Origin: Sulfurimonas crateris
Lineage (GTDB): Bacteria > Campylobacterota > Campylobacteria > Campylobacterales > Sulfurimonadaceae
Direction: 5' to 3'
Assembly: GCF_005217605.1 (NCBI RefSeq)
Contig: NZ_SZPX01000005.1
Coordinates: 124,001-188,000, forward strand
DNA length: 64,000 bases
The notes below the pieces were generated by a model, which did not search any database, was not told the DNA's origin, and saw nothing but the letters and a program-made list of their open reading frames with translations. Both the position numbers and the translations under genes were made by a program. Position 1 is the first letter of the stretch. Each line of letters starts with the position of its first letter. Below, piece by piece: positions 51,439 to 60,273 of this stretch.

Positions 51439-51472
51439 TTTTACTACATTTTTTACTACAGTTTTTACTACA
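51439..51472 (+). repeat. Three TTTTACTACA repeats near the right island end
   Basis: TTTTACTACA at 51439, 51451 and 51463, an exact 12-bp period. The same 10-mer is repeated near the left end. On the - strand the repeats abut a TATAAT ahead of the gene ending at 50996, so they could also be an operator. Confidence 0.75.
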
Positions 51473-51599
51473 ACTTTTAAAAAAGAATGGATTATTATAA
51501 AAGAATATAAAAGGGGGAGAGGCTTTTTAAAGCCCGTAAAATAGAGGGTTTTAGGAGAGTTTATCATATTTTAATAAACTATAAAAATACCCGTTTTAC

Positions 51600-51648
51600 T
51601 GACTGAAAATCACTGTGTCCTTGGTTCGATTCCGAGATTGGCCACCAC
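51600..51648 (+). repeat. attR: tRNA-Phe 3' fragment
   Basis: A 49-bp perfect copy of 45972-46020 with no tRNA 5' half: upstream bases do not pair with its anticodon arm. It marks the right end of the island and is followed by a T-run that may be the original tRNA terminator. Confidence 0.88.
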
Positions 51649-51656
51649 CTCTTTTT

Positions 51657-52783
51657 TTAAAACTTCAATACAACACTTGTTAAACCGTTTTCTATAGAAT
51701 TTACCTCTATGCCTATCTTATATCTTTTACAAACTCTCTTTACAATATCAAGCCCTATGCCAAATCCGCCCTCGTACTCATTTGCTCTGTAAAACCTCTC
51801 AAAGATCCTGTTTTGCTGCTCTTTTTTTATGCCTGCTCCGCTGTTGGAGATGCTAAACTCCTCTGCCGTGAGCTTTAGCTCCATCTTGCCGCCGTGCTTG
51901 TTGTACTTGATGGCATTGGAGATCAGATTGCCAAAGAGTCTCTGGGCACTTACCTCATCCATACTAAAAAATGCATCATCTAGCTCTTTATAGATAGAGA
52001 TTGATTTTTTAAGCGCCAAATCTTCGTAGAGAGTGAGTTCATTCTCTACGATCTCTCTTAGATTGTTCTGTTTTAAATTCTGATTTTCACTCTCAAGCAA
52101 CAGATATGTCAGATCTGAGTAGATCTTTTGCACTCTTTTTGCACTGATATCCACCCTTTTTAAGATCTTCTCATCGATATTCTCTTTTTTGAGTCTCTCA
52201 ATACTCATAAGTATTGCAGTTATGGGAGTGTTAAGTTCATGCGTTGAGTCTTTTATAAATTTGTCTAGTTTTACTCTCTCGTTTTGAATAGGTTTTAAAA
52301 ACATCTTTGAGAGAAAATAGCCCACAACAGCAACGACTAGAACCGAGAACATAGCTGTAAAGAGTATGCTTTGCAACAGCTTTTGCGCCTCTTGATCCTT
52401 TTTTTTGCTCTTAAGTACCAGATATTTAACGCCGTGGTGCATCTGCGGGCTCAAGTCTACAAAATAATCAAATCTTTTGTCTTTATAAAAGCCCTGTTCA
52501 AAGATGATATCTTCGGCTTCTTGGCCGTAAATCGGAATCTGATGCTCATCGTAAAGTGCTACTTCATACCCCTCTGGATTTTCAATATGCAGAGGCTCTG
52601 AACGCATGTAAGATGAGATGATCTTAGAAGAGAGGCTAAGCGCGATGTTTTGCATCTTCTCTTTTTTCATAGAGATAATGTTAGAGGATTCATAGCGATA
52701 AAAACTAACAGCTATAAAAAGAATCAGAAAGATTGACGAACTAAGATAAAGTCCTAAAAAGCCCCAAAAAGACTTTTTTTCAC
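51657..52783 (-). pseudogene. OmpR-partner sensor histidine kinase, frameshifted at a 7-A tract
   Basis: The kinase core is intact: second membrane helix, phospho-His in DSTHELNTPITAI, NLISNAIKYN, SNSGAGIKKEQQNRIFERFYR and GFGIGLDIV. The continuous frame from the ATG at 52670 lacks the first membrane helix. Upstream, the same frame encodes SFWGFLGLYLSSSIFLILFI, a good helix, but has no start codon. A GTG at 52783 overlapping the regulator stop would join it if the A7 run (52774-52780) had one more A. This is phase variation, inactivation or a base error. Confidence 0.75.
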
Positions 52784-53439
52784 TGGATGTTAACTCTATA
52801 GCCGACTCCTTTTATGGTAGTTATAAAATCTTTGCCAAGGTGTGCTCTGATATTTTTTATATATGTTCTAAGCGTCGCATCACTCGGCACTTCGCTCTCA
52901 AACCAGATGTTTGCAATAAGCTGTGCATGTGATACGACACTCCCTTTTTGCGATAAAAAATACCGGGTTATCTCAAAATCTTTTTTAGAGAGTTTTACTC
53001 TATTACCGTTTTTGACAAGCTCGTAAGTCGTCTTGTCAAGATAGTTTTGTTCGTCGATCTTTATCTGTGAACTTTCTAAATTATTTACTTTTACAAGATG
53101 CTCTATTCTTGCGTCAAGCTCTAAAAGTTCAAAAGGTTTTTTGAGATAGTCATCACACCCCAAATCAAAACCTTTTTTTAATTCATGTGCAGAATCAAGC
53201 GAAGTGATAAAGATAGTGGGGATATTTACATACTGCTCTTTTAGAAGTTTTAAGAGCTCGAAACCGCTTAAAAGCGGTACGTTGACATCAAGAAGCATCA
53301 GATCATACCGTTTTTTGAGTATCATCTCATAAGCCTCTTCCCCGTCATAAACAGACGACACAAAGTAGCCTTTTTCGCTCAAATGCTCGTTAAGTATCTC
53401 CGATAGGATTACATCATCTTCAAGTAGTAAAATATTCAT
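52780..53439 (-). CDS. OmpR/PhoB-family response regulator
   Basis: A 219-aa regulator: receiver with phospho-Asp in LMLLDVNVPLLSGFEL and YLKKPFE, then a winged-helix domain (LSKKDFEITRYFLSQKGSVVSHAQLIANIW, TLRTYIKNIRAHLGKDFITTIKGVGYRVN). Its stop overlaps the likely GTG start of the kinase gene. It lies 66 bp downstream of phnP on the same strand, but gene content gives no proof that it controls the phn operon. Confidence 0.93.
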   Translation of the reverse strand: MNILLLEDDVILSEILNEHLSEKGYFVSSVYDGEEAYEMILKKRYDLMLLDVNVPLLSGFELLKLLKEQYVNIPTIFITSLDSAHELKKGFDLGCDDYLKKPFELLELDARIEHLVKVNNLESSQIKIDEQNYLDKTTYELVKNGNRVKLSKKDFEITRYFLSQKGSVVSHAQLIANIWFESEVPSDATLRTYIKNIRAHLGKDFITTIKGVGYRVNIQ

Positions 53440-53504
53440 TTGAGTATTTTACTAGAACTCATCTTAGAAATCCGCGTACTTATTTTGCTTTGTGATTGTA
53501 CAAA

Positions 53505-54221
53505 TCATATATAATCATATTTAAGTTCTATATTATTTCTCTTAATATGCTCTAAAGTAAAATGGCTACTATGAATGAAATAAGATTTTTTAGCACCTAT
53601 TTCATCCAAAACAAGAGTTGCTTCTTCATAGTTTAGGTGATTACCGTTTGAAAAGTTTGGTGCTAAACAAGCGTCAATATAGCACTCATCTATGGTACAG
53701 GAGAGCAAAAACTCCATCGATTTTTCTGATATTCCTGCACAGTCTGTTAAATAAGCTATAGTTTTATTTTTGGTTTGTATCAAATATCCCGTAGTGTTTT
53801 TAGAGTGCTTTAATGGAATTGGAGTAAATTTGAATTCATTTACTTCGATTGGATTAAAAGGGATGTTTTCCATGAAGTCTAAAGCTTTTGGATGCTTAAA
53901 CAAATCTGCAAAACCATCTTTGTCTTTTGGGTGATAGCAAACTATTTTATCACTGCTATATCTGAGTCTTAAAAGACCTAAAGCATGGTCAGGATGAAAA
54001 TGAGTTAAAAATATAGCTGCGATTTTCCCCCCATCGAAAATAGAAGCAATATCTTCTATACCTGCATCTAGTAAGATAATCTCGTCATTTTCACACTCTA
54101 TATAGGCACTTGTAGCTAAGTTTTTTTTACCTTTTCGCCTATACTCTTCACAAATACTGCAATCACAATTATGTGATGGGATTCCTCCACTATCAGCAGT
54201 ACCTAAAAATTTTAATTTCAT
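53505..54221 (-). CDS. phnP: Phosphoribosyl 1,2-cyclic phosphate phosphodiesterase
   Basis: A 238-aa metallo-beta-lactamase-fold enzyme that opens the cyclic phosphate left by C-P lyase. The metal motif is FLTHFHPDHALGLL, there is a structural zinc site in HNCDCSICEEY, and TDCAG and HSSHF supply further ligands. Last gene of the phn operon; overlaps phnN by 4 bp. Confidence 0.92.
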   Translation of the reverse strand: MKLKFLGTADSGGIPSHNCDCSICEEYRRKGKKNLATSAYIECENDEIILLDAGIEDIASIFDGGKIAAIFLTHFHPDHALGLLRLRYSSDKIVCYHPKDKDGFADLFKHPKALDFMENIPFNPIEVNEFKFTPIPLKHSKNTTGYLIQTKNKTIAYLTDCAGISEKSMEFLLSCTIDECYIDACLAPNFSNGNHLNYEEATLVLDEIGAKKSYFIHSSHFTLEHIKRNNIELKYDYI

Positions 54222-54736
54222 GTCAAATTCCTTAACAATTCTAAAAATGTACTTTTTGATTCTTCTAAGGGCTTAGAATTATCAAAATAGGTATGATTTT
54301 TTGCTTTTATTTTTTGTTCACTTCTTTGGATTCTTTTTTTAATTGCCTCTTCATTCTCCCTGTCTCTTGATTTAAGTCTCTCATAGAGCATCTGTTTTGG
54401 TATCCCAATTTCTATAGTTGCAACATCTTCAAAAGTATTTTCAAAATCTTTGATAGCCTCTCTTGATATAGAGATAATATTAAGTCCATCTTTTATGGAA
54501 AGTTTTGATATACCGTAGATATTTCCATGAGCTTCCCATGAAGAGATAAAAAAATCACTTTTTATTAAATACAAAAAATCATCTTTGCCTATGTAATGAT
54601 TTGATTCGTTGTTATCAGGAATTCTTGTAATATATCTAGTTACAAAATTCGCTTTTATATCATTTTGTATTGACTTAAGCAGAGTATCTTTACCAACTCC
54701 GCTTGCTCCTACTATTAAGACTATTTTTACCATCAT
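54218..54736 (-). CDS. phnN: Ribose 1,5-bisphosphate phosphokinase
   Basis: A 172-aa P-loop kinase related to guanylate kinase, making PRPP from ribose 1,5-bisphosphate. Walker A is VGASGVGKDTLL; VTRYITRIPDNNESNHY and WEAHGNIYGI follow the PhnN pattern. It overlaps phnM by 1 bp and phnP by 4. Confidence 0.92.
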   Translation of the reverse strand: MMVKIVLIVGASGVGKDTLLKSIQNDIKANFVTRYITRIPDNNESNHYIGKDDFLYLIKSDFFISSWEAHGNIYGISKLSIKDGLNIISISREAIKDFENTFEDVATIEIGIPKQMLYERLKSRDRENEEAIKKRIQRSEQKIKAKNHTYFDNSKPLEESKSTFLELLRNLT

Positions 54737-55881
54737 TAGAACCTAAAGTTTTTTATTGCATTATATACAACTTCACCGTCTTTAAAAGTCATAACCACTT
54801 TTGGGATATGGGTCTCATCGATAATTACTATATCTGCTAGGTATCCTTCTTTGATTTCCCCTCTATTTTCAAGTCCAGCGAGTTTAGCAGGAGTAGAGCT
54901 AATCATAGCAAATCCCTCTTCAAGACTTAAATCTATATCTTTTTGAAGTTTATAAGGACTAAGAAGCATAGAAGCAGGATGATAATCACTACATAAATAA
55001 TCACATACACCATTTTTGATGAGTTCTACAGCGGCAATATTTCCACTTTGAGATCCACCTCTTACAATATTTGGTGCACCCATACCTGTTTTTATACCCA
55101 TCTCTTTTGCCACTTTAGCAACCTCAAGTGAAAGTGGAAATTCTGAAAAACTCACCCCTAAAGCTTTAAGAGTATTGAGTTTTTCCAAGCAATCATCATC
55201 GTGACTGAGAACCGGCAAACGATGGCTAATTGAAAAAGCCACTAAATCTTCCACGACTGATTTTTTATCTTTTGATGCTTTTTTTTCCAGATACTCTTGT
55301 ACTTCATCTTCATTAATAGCGTAGGTTTTTAAAAAGTATTTTTTCCAAGCTTCAAGTGTTTTAAATTGCCCTTGCCCAGGGGAATGATCCATTATAGATA
55401 ATAGATTAATTTTTTTTGCAATAATGAGTTCTTTAAGTGTTTCAAGCGAACTTTCACTTGTAATCTCAAATCTCGCATGGATAAGATTATCAACTCCTAA
55501 GTGTTGCGTATTAGCTTGATAGATCTCTTCTATTAGCTCACGAGACTGTTGTGTTCCTCTTCCTTTGCTTAGCTCTTGATCATTAAACCCAACTGCATGA
55601 AACATAGTAGTAATTCCTGCCATTGAGAGTTTTTTATCAAGTTCTACTACTGCCATAGAAGTTGGAAATCTGGCCCCAGGGCGAGGTTCTATCTCTTTTT
55701 CTATCGCATCACCGTGCAAATCCACAAATCCTGCTACCACTCTTTTATCTGCGAAATCTATAGCAACATCTAAGCTTTTGTAAGGGGCTATTTGAGAGAT
55801 AGTATCTTTTTTAATAACAATATCAGCACTTTGAAATTTTCCATCTATGAGTATATTTGTACTTCTAATGACTGTCTGCAT
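54736..55881 (-). CDS. phnM: RPnTP hydrolase
   Basis: A 381-aa amidohydrolase that releases pyrophosphate from the phosphonate-ribose triphosphate intermediate. VVAGFVDLHGDAIEKEIEPRPGARFP is diagnostic; MDHSPGQGQF, LSHDDD and CSDYHPASML carry further metal ligands. It overlaps phnL by about 17 bp. Confidence 0.95.
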   Translation of the reverse strand: MQTVIRSTNILIDGKFQSADIVIKKDTISQIAPYKSLDVAIDFADKRVVAGFVDLHGDAIEKEIEPRPGARFPTSMAVVELDKKLSMAGITTMFHAVGFNDQELSKGRGTQQSRELIEEIYQANTQHLGVDNLIHARFEITSESSLETLKELIIAKKINLLSIMDHSPGQGQFKTLEAWKKYFLKTYAINEDEVQEYLEKKASKDKKSVVEDLVAFSISHRLPVLSHDDDCLEKLNTLKALGVSFSEFPLSLEVAKVAKEMGIKTGMGAPNIVRGGSQSGNIAAVELIKNGVCDYLCSDYHPASMLLSPYKLQKDIDLSLEEGFAMISSTPAKLAGLENRGEIKEGYLADIVIIDETHIPKVVMTFKDGEVVYNAIKNFRF

Positions 55882-56569
55882 ATCTTTTTTCCTTTATATC
55901 AAAAACTTTATCGCTAATAGCTTCCATTGCTTCTAAATCATGAAATATCCCGATCATAGCAACACCATCAGCTTTGATTTTTTGAAGTCTTTGTATCACT
56001 TTCATAGTATTGCTGTGATCTAGTGAAGCGGTCGGTTCATCAAGCAAAAGTACCGATTTTGGAGCGATGATTCCTTTTGCTATATTGACCCGTTGTTGCT
56101 CTCCGCCGCTAAAGGTAAGAGGAGAAACATTAAAAAGTTCCTCTTTGATACCCAAATAACTAAGCAACTCTTTGGCTGCCTCTTTGGCACTTTTTTCATC
56201 TTCGCCTTTATCTATCAAAGGCTGAGCGACAACATCAACTGCACCAATTCGTGGCAACACTTTTAAAAACTGCGACACATACCCAATCTCATTTTTTCGC
56301 AAATCGAGCATCGTACTTTCATCACAAGTTGCGATATTGATACTGTCGCCATTTTCTTTTGTAAAAATAATATCTCCGCTAGTAGTAGTATAGGTTCTAT
56401 AAAGTGCTTTTAAAACAGATGATTTTCCCATCCCACTAGGTCCATAAAGAGATAAAAACTCCCCCTTTTTGACTTCAAAATTGATATTTTGATACCCTTG
56501 TATTTTGATACCGCCTCTTGTGTGTACCGTAAACTCTTTTGATAAATTTCTAACTTTTAATTTTTCCAT
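55865..56569 (-). CDS. phnL: C-P lyase accessory ABC protein PhnL
   Basis: A 234-aa ABC ATPase: GPSGMGKSSVLKAL (Walker A), SPLTFSGGEQQRVNIAKG (signature), VLLLDEPTASLD (Walker B). PhnL binds the C-P lyase core complex and is not a transporter motor. ATG at 56569 follows AGGAG; a GTG two codons upstream is less likely. Confidence 0.94.
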   Translation of the reverse strand: MEKLKVRNLSKEFTVHTRGGIKIQGYQNINFEVKKGEFLSLYGPSGMGKSSVLKALYRTYTTTSGDIIFTKENGDSINIATCDESTMLDLRKNEIGYVSQFLKVLPRIGAVDVVAQPLIDKGEDEKSAKEAAKELLSYLGIKEELFNVSPLTFSGGEQQRVNIAKGIIAPKSVLLLDEPTASLDHSNTMKVIQRLQKIKADGVAMIGIFHDLEAMEAISDKVFDIKEKRYADSH

Positions 56570-56577
56570 AACCACTC

Positions 56578-57414
56578 CTACAATACACTTGAAACGAGCA
56601 CTTGAGTATATGGGTGTTGCGGGTCTTCTAAAATCTGATCCGTTAATCCATACTCAACTATTTTGCCGTTTTTCATCACGATACAAATATCCGTTAAATG
56701 TTTTATTACACCCAAATCGTGCGAAACGATAACCATCGCAAACCCTATCTCTTTTTGCAACTCTTTTATTAAGTCTAAGATTTTGGCTTGAACCGATAGA
56801 TCAAGTCCTGTTGTAGGCTCATCAAGAAGTAAAATTTTTGGATTGCTTGAGAGTGCTTTTGATATCTGAATTCTTTGTTGTTGCCCACCACTAAAACAAT
56901 CAGGATAATCATCTATCCTCTGCACTGGAATTTCTGTTTTTTCTAAAAAATACAAAGCTCTAGCTCTTATCTCTTCATATTTTTTTGTTCCACTCATAAT
57001 CACTTTTTCGGCGATATTTCCACCTGCACTAAATTGATAGTTCAGTCCAAGGCGAGGATTTTGATAGATCATAGACATCAACTCATCTCTTAAATATCCA
57101 AGCTCGTTTGCATTAGCTTCAAGGACATTTTTATATCCACCAAGAGCATCTACAAAAGTATCCATATGGATGATTCCGCTACTCGCTTTTTGGTCTTGAT
57201 AGATGAGTTGTAAAAGTGTTGATTTGCCACTGCCGCTCTCTCCTACAATCCCTAGAATTTCTCCACGCTTAAGATGCAAATTGATACTGTTTACAGCAAC
57301 GACACTTCCACAATGAGGACAAATAGAGCTTTCAAATTCTGCACCCGTACTCTCCAAGCACTTATCGCAAAATCTTCCATACACTTTATTGACATTTTTA
57401 AGGTCTAATATCAT
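56578..57414 (-). CDS. phnK: C-P lyase core-associated ABC protein PhnK
   Basis: A 278-aa ABC ATPase with GESGSGKSTLLQLI, FSGGQQQRIQISKAL, ILLLDEPTTGLDLSVQAKIL and the PhnK C-terminus DPQHPYTQVLVSSVL. It has an N-terminal insert with FCDKCLES and SICPHCGS, a likely zinc ribbon, absent from E. coli PhnK. It docks on PhnJ in the core complex. It overlaps phnJ by 4 bp. Confidence 0.94.
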   Translation of the reverse strand: MILDLKNVNKVYGRFCDKCLESTGAEFESSICPHCGSVVAVNSINLHLKRGEILGIVGESGSGKSTLLQLIYQDQKASSGIIHMDTFVDALGGYKNVLEANANELGYLRDELMSMIYQNPRLGLNYQFSAGGNIAEKVIMSGTKKYEEIRARALYFLEKTEIPVQRIDDYPDCFSGGQQQRIQISKALSSNPKILLLDEPTTGLDLSVQAKILDLIKELQKEIGFAMVIVSHDLGVIKHLTDICIVMKNGKIVEYGLTDQILEDPQHPYTQVLVSSVL

Positions 57415-58235
57415 AGTTTCCCCTCTAAATTCTTATCACAATATGCCGTATCATTACAATAATATTTCACTTCGCCATCATTGGTATGCACTTCATCCAT
57501 AAATACACCGCTTGCCCCACATCTTGTACACTTTTTATCAGCAAAGCTTTCAACTTTAAACTCTTTGTCTTCAAACTTCAAAGGCTCTACTTTTGTGTAA
57601 GGTGGTATTGCATAGATTTTTTTCTCTCTTCCTGCCCCTAAAAGTATGAGTGCTTTATTGTTATTTAATTTTTGAGTGTCATATTTTGGTATGGGACTAG
57701 GATCCATTGCATATCTATCATGTACCATTACAGGGTATCTATGCCCGATTCTACTATCTCCAAATTGAGCCGTATCTTCATATAAAAGCACCCACAATTT
57801 CGCATAGTCACTATTTGCATGCATCACTTTTTGTCTGTAACTGTCGGCTTCAACATTGGTTAAAACCTCAGGATAAGGGACTTGTAAAACTAGTGTTTGC
57901 CCCTCTCTCATAGGTTCTTCCGGGATTCTGTGACGACTTTGGATAATATCGGCTTCAAGGGTATCTAAAGTTGTTTGGTTGTCTGTAACTGAAACGATAA
58001 AGTTTCTGATATTAACAGCATTCACACTTCCATCACACCCTTGGTCTATCACTTTTAAGCAATCTTCTTCATTGATGATAGCTAGTGTCATTTGCAGTCC
58101 ACCAGTTCCCCAACCTCTGGCAATAGGAAGTTCACGACTCGCAAAAGATACCTGATACCCTGGGATTGCTATAGCTTTGAGTGTAGCTCTTCTTATCTCT
58201 TTTTTTGCATCTTCATCTAAAAAACCGTATCTCAT
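57411..58235 (-). CDS. phnJ: C-P lyase catalytic radical SAM subunit PhnJ
   Basis: A 274-aa PhnJ that cleaves the C-P bond. The iron-sulfur region CTRCGASGVFMDEVH then KYYCNDTAYC gives C-x2-C-x20-C-x5-C, matching the E. coli cluster and radical cysteines. GYQVSFASRELPIARGWGTGGLQ and VMVHDRYAMDPSPIPKYDT are family hallmarks. It is intact, so C-P lyase should be functional. Confidence 0.96.
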   Translation of the reverse strand: MRYGFLDEDAKKEIRRATLKAIAIPGYQVSFASRELPIARGWGTGGLQMTLAIINEEDCLKVIDQGCDGSVNAVNIRNFIVSVTDNQTTLDTLEADIIQSRHRIPEEPMREGQTLVLQVPYPEVLTNVEADSYRQKVMHANSDYAKLWVLLYEDTAQFGDSRIGHRYPVMVHDRYAMDPSPIPKYDTQKLNNNKALILLGAGREKKIYAIPPYTKVEPLKFEDKEFKVESFADKKCTRCGASGVFMDEVHTNDGEVKYYCNDTAYCDKNLEGKL

Positions 58236-59291
58236 CTATTTTTTCTCCTCTTGATTAGAGTATTTTTTTGCATTTTCATATACTTGTAAATCTGCTTGAA
58301 ATGTTACATAATGTGGGAGTTTATAGTGATTGGTAAAACCTTGTGATTCTATACCATCTATATGATGTACTATCATTTCAAAATTATCAGCAATTCCACC
58401 TTGGCCTATAGTGTGTGATTTGTTATAAAGAGTTGTATCGAGGATGCTCATGCTGATTGCTTTTGTTTCATTAAAACCAAAACAACATCCAAACCCTGTT
58501 GTAAGTTTCGTGCTTCCATCACTTTGTTTTTCAAAAGTAGCAGCTGCTTCACAAGCAGTGATATCGATCTCGCCGATTTTTACCTCATTTTTAGTAAAAG
58601 GGTGAGTAAATCTTACTTCACTCCTCCCAAGTCTAAGGTCGCCGATAGTAGGATGGACATCCCCATATCCTCTCATAGAGGTATAAGCAAAAGCCAACAT
58701 CGAGCCACTCTCACCCCTTGCCATGATTTGCATTACGGCGCTTCGTGGATAGGGAGCAGATGGGAAAACTCTTGTGATGTCACTTATTTTTTCGTCTTTT
58801 GGCAAAGTTTTTATCATATTGGCATCTCTTAGAGGCTTTAGAGCAGACTCTACAAAAATATCATCATTTTTATAGTCATCCCAAACAGTTTTATCAACCG
58901 CTTTTTTCAAGATAAGTTTTACTTCATAATCGCTTGATGGTCCTAAAATCTGACCCCCTTTAATATCTTTAAAAGCTGAAGAGATTCTTCGTACCACTCT
59001 CATCTCATCTGTACAAATTGTTTTTGCGATGCCTGCTCTAGCACAAGAACTTCTATGAGCTCTTAGGAAAAAAGATGCATTAAGCAAATCTCCGCCTGCT
59101 TTTAGTATAGCCTGTGCGGAGAGTTTTTTAGAATACAAACTTCCCTCACTCATCACTTTGTCAACTCCATATCTTAAAGTATTTTCTATTGCCAGAGGAT
59201 CAATCTTTTGGCTTAAATTTATCTCTTCTTCGTAAAAAGCTAAAGAGTTTCTGATGGCCTCTTCCCCGCCCTTAATTGCTACAAATCCCAT
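58236..59291 (-). CDS. phnI: C-P lyase nucleosidase subunit PhnI
   Basis: A 351-aa PhnI, which with G, H and L exchanges the purine of ATP for phosphonate. FVAIKGGEEAIRNSLAFYEEE, GYGDVHPTIGDLRLGRSEVRFTHP, CCFGFNETKAISMSILD and FVTNHYKLPHYVTFQADL-like end (GFTNHYKLPHYVTFQADLQVYENAKKY in part) fit the family. Adjacent to phnJ by 0 bp and to phnH by a 1-bp overlap. Confidence 0.95.
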   Translation of the reverse strand: MGFVAIKGGEEAIRNSLAFYEEEINLSQKIDPLAIENTLRYGVDKVMSEGSLYSKKLSAQAILKAGGDLLNASFFLRAHRSSCARAGIAKTICTDEMRVVRRISSAFKDIKGGQILGPSSDYEVKLILKKAVDKTVWDDYKNDDIFVESALKPLRDANMIKTLPKDEKISDITRVFPSAPYPRSAVMQIMARGESGSMLAFAYTSMRGYGDVHPTIGDLRLGRSEVRFTHPFTKNEVKIGEIDITACEAAATFEKQSDGSTKLTTGFGCCFGFNETKAISMSILDTTLYNKSHTIGQGGIADNFEMIVHHIDGIESQGFTNHYKLPHYVTFQADLQVYENAKKYSNQEEKK

Positions 59292-59827
59292 TATCGCACC
59301 TCCACTTTGGTTGTTCGGCTAAGAGCTATTAGCTCACCAATACTATTAATGAAAAAAATCTCAATACCTAAAGGGTAGTCACTGTTTTTTTGCATCAAAA
59401 TATCTATAAACTCTTTATTACAAGGTAAATTCACCTCTTTTTTTCCATCAATTCCGGGACCGCTTAAAAAGTATGTACAATTATTGAAATCTTCACATTT
59501 CAAAATCAAGGTTGCCGAAAAGTCAGGGTTGAGATAATCTCCCCTTTTTGCCTCATTTATTAGGCGAGTATCAATCACATCGCTTAAAATATAATCAGCC
59601 TCTTGCATGGTGGTTGCTTTTGGATTTGTGATGGCTTCTATTAAAGTAATGTCTTCATCACCGCTGTAATAATAAGTTACTTCATTAAAGAAAAGTACAT
59701 TTGCAACTCCAAGTAAATACGAATCAAACACACTCTTTATTTGGGTAATTTTTCCAGGCATCGCCAACGCATCACTTAAGCTTTTAAAATTTTGTCTGTT
59801 TAATTGTTCTAAATCTACATTTTCCAT
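59291..59827 (-). CDS. phnH: C-P lyase subunit PhnH
   Basis: A 178-aa PhnH: NRQNFKSLSDALAMPGKI at the start, then DTRLINEAKRGDYLNPDFSATLIL and GPGIDGKKEVNLPCNKEF, EIFFINSIGELIALSRTTKV. Core-complex subunit without its own catalytic residues. Between phnG and phnI. Confidence 0.93.
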   Translation of the reverse strand: MENVDLEQLNRQNFKSLSDALAMPGKITQIKSVFDSYLLGVANVLFFNEVTYYYSGDEDITLIEAITNPKATTMQEADYILSDVIDTRLINEAKRGDYLNPDFSATLILKCEDFNNCTYFLSGPGIDGKKEVNLPCNKEFIDILMQKNSDYPLGIEIFFINSIGELIALSRTTKVEVR

Positions 59828-59830
59828 CTT

Positions 59831-60262
59831 TTACCCTTGAGCCATAAGGTCAAAATTTACCCTTGTGGCATTGATTTTTTTATTGAGCTCTTTTTGTATT
59901 GTTTGTATATTTTGTACTGTTTTGGCAACCAAAGTTTCAATCTCTTCTTTGAAAAAACCGGCACCAAAACACCCATCACAAACGGCAATATAAAGGGAGA
60001 GCTTTTCGTTGTCGTCTTGCACCATTGCCCATCCTTTGCTTGATGAATCATTCCCCACTTGTATAATTGCAGTTGTGACCAGTAATTCTCCGGCATAAAA
60101 CTCTCCTTTGCTGATTGGATCATAAATAGGCTGCAATAGTGTTTGTTGCACAGGAGATTGAAGCACTACTACCTCTAATTCATTTTTTATTTTGTTATAC
60201 AGTTCTTCAAGTGCGCTAAATTCAGCCTTTTGAAGGATAAAGTTTAAATCTTCTCTTCTCAT
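59831..60262 (-). CDS. phnG: C-P lyase subunit PhnG
   Basis: A 143-aa PhnG: MRREDLNFILQKAE, LQSPVQQTLLQPIYDPISKGEFYAGELLVT, GWAMVQDDNEKLSLYIAVCDG. Core-complex subunit. Four bases before phnH and 11 after phnE. Confidence 0.92.
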   Translation of the reverse strand: MRREDLNFILQKAEFSALEELYNKIKNELEVVVLQSPVQQTLLQPIYDPISKGEFYAGELLVTTAIIQVGNDSSSKGWAMVQDDNEKLSLYIAVCDGCFGAGFFKEEIETLVAKTVQNIQTIQKELNKKINATRVNFDLMAQG

Positions 60263-60273
60263 ATCTTTAACTC

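Larger units (their letters stand above)
46021..51648. mobile_element. tRNA-Phe genomic island, about 5.6 kb, integrase decayed
   Basis: Bounded by the 49-bp tRNA-Phe repeat. It holds TTTTACTACA repeats near both ends, a second tRNA-Phe, three metallophosphatase genes, three unknown genes, a truncated integrase, a transposase scrap and a candidate small RNA. Gaps are larger and more AT-rich than in the flanks. With its integrase broken, the element is probably stranded unless it is mobilised in trans. Confidence 0.85.
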
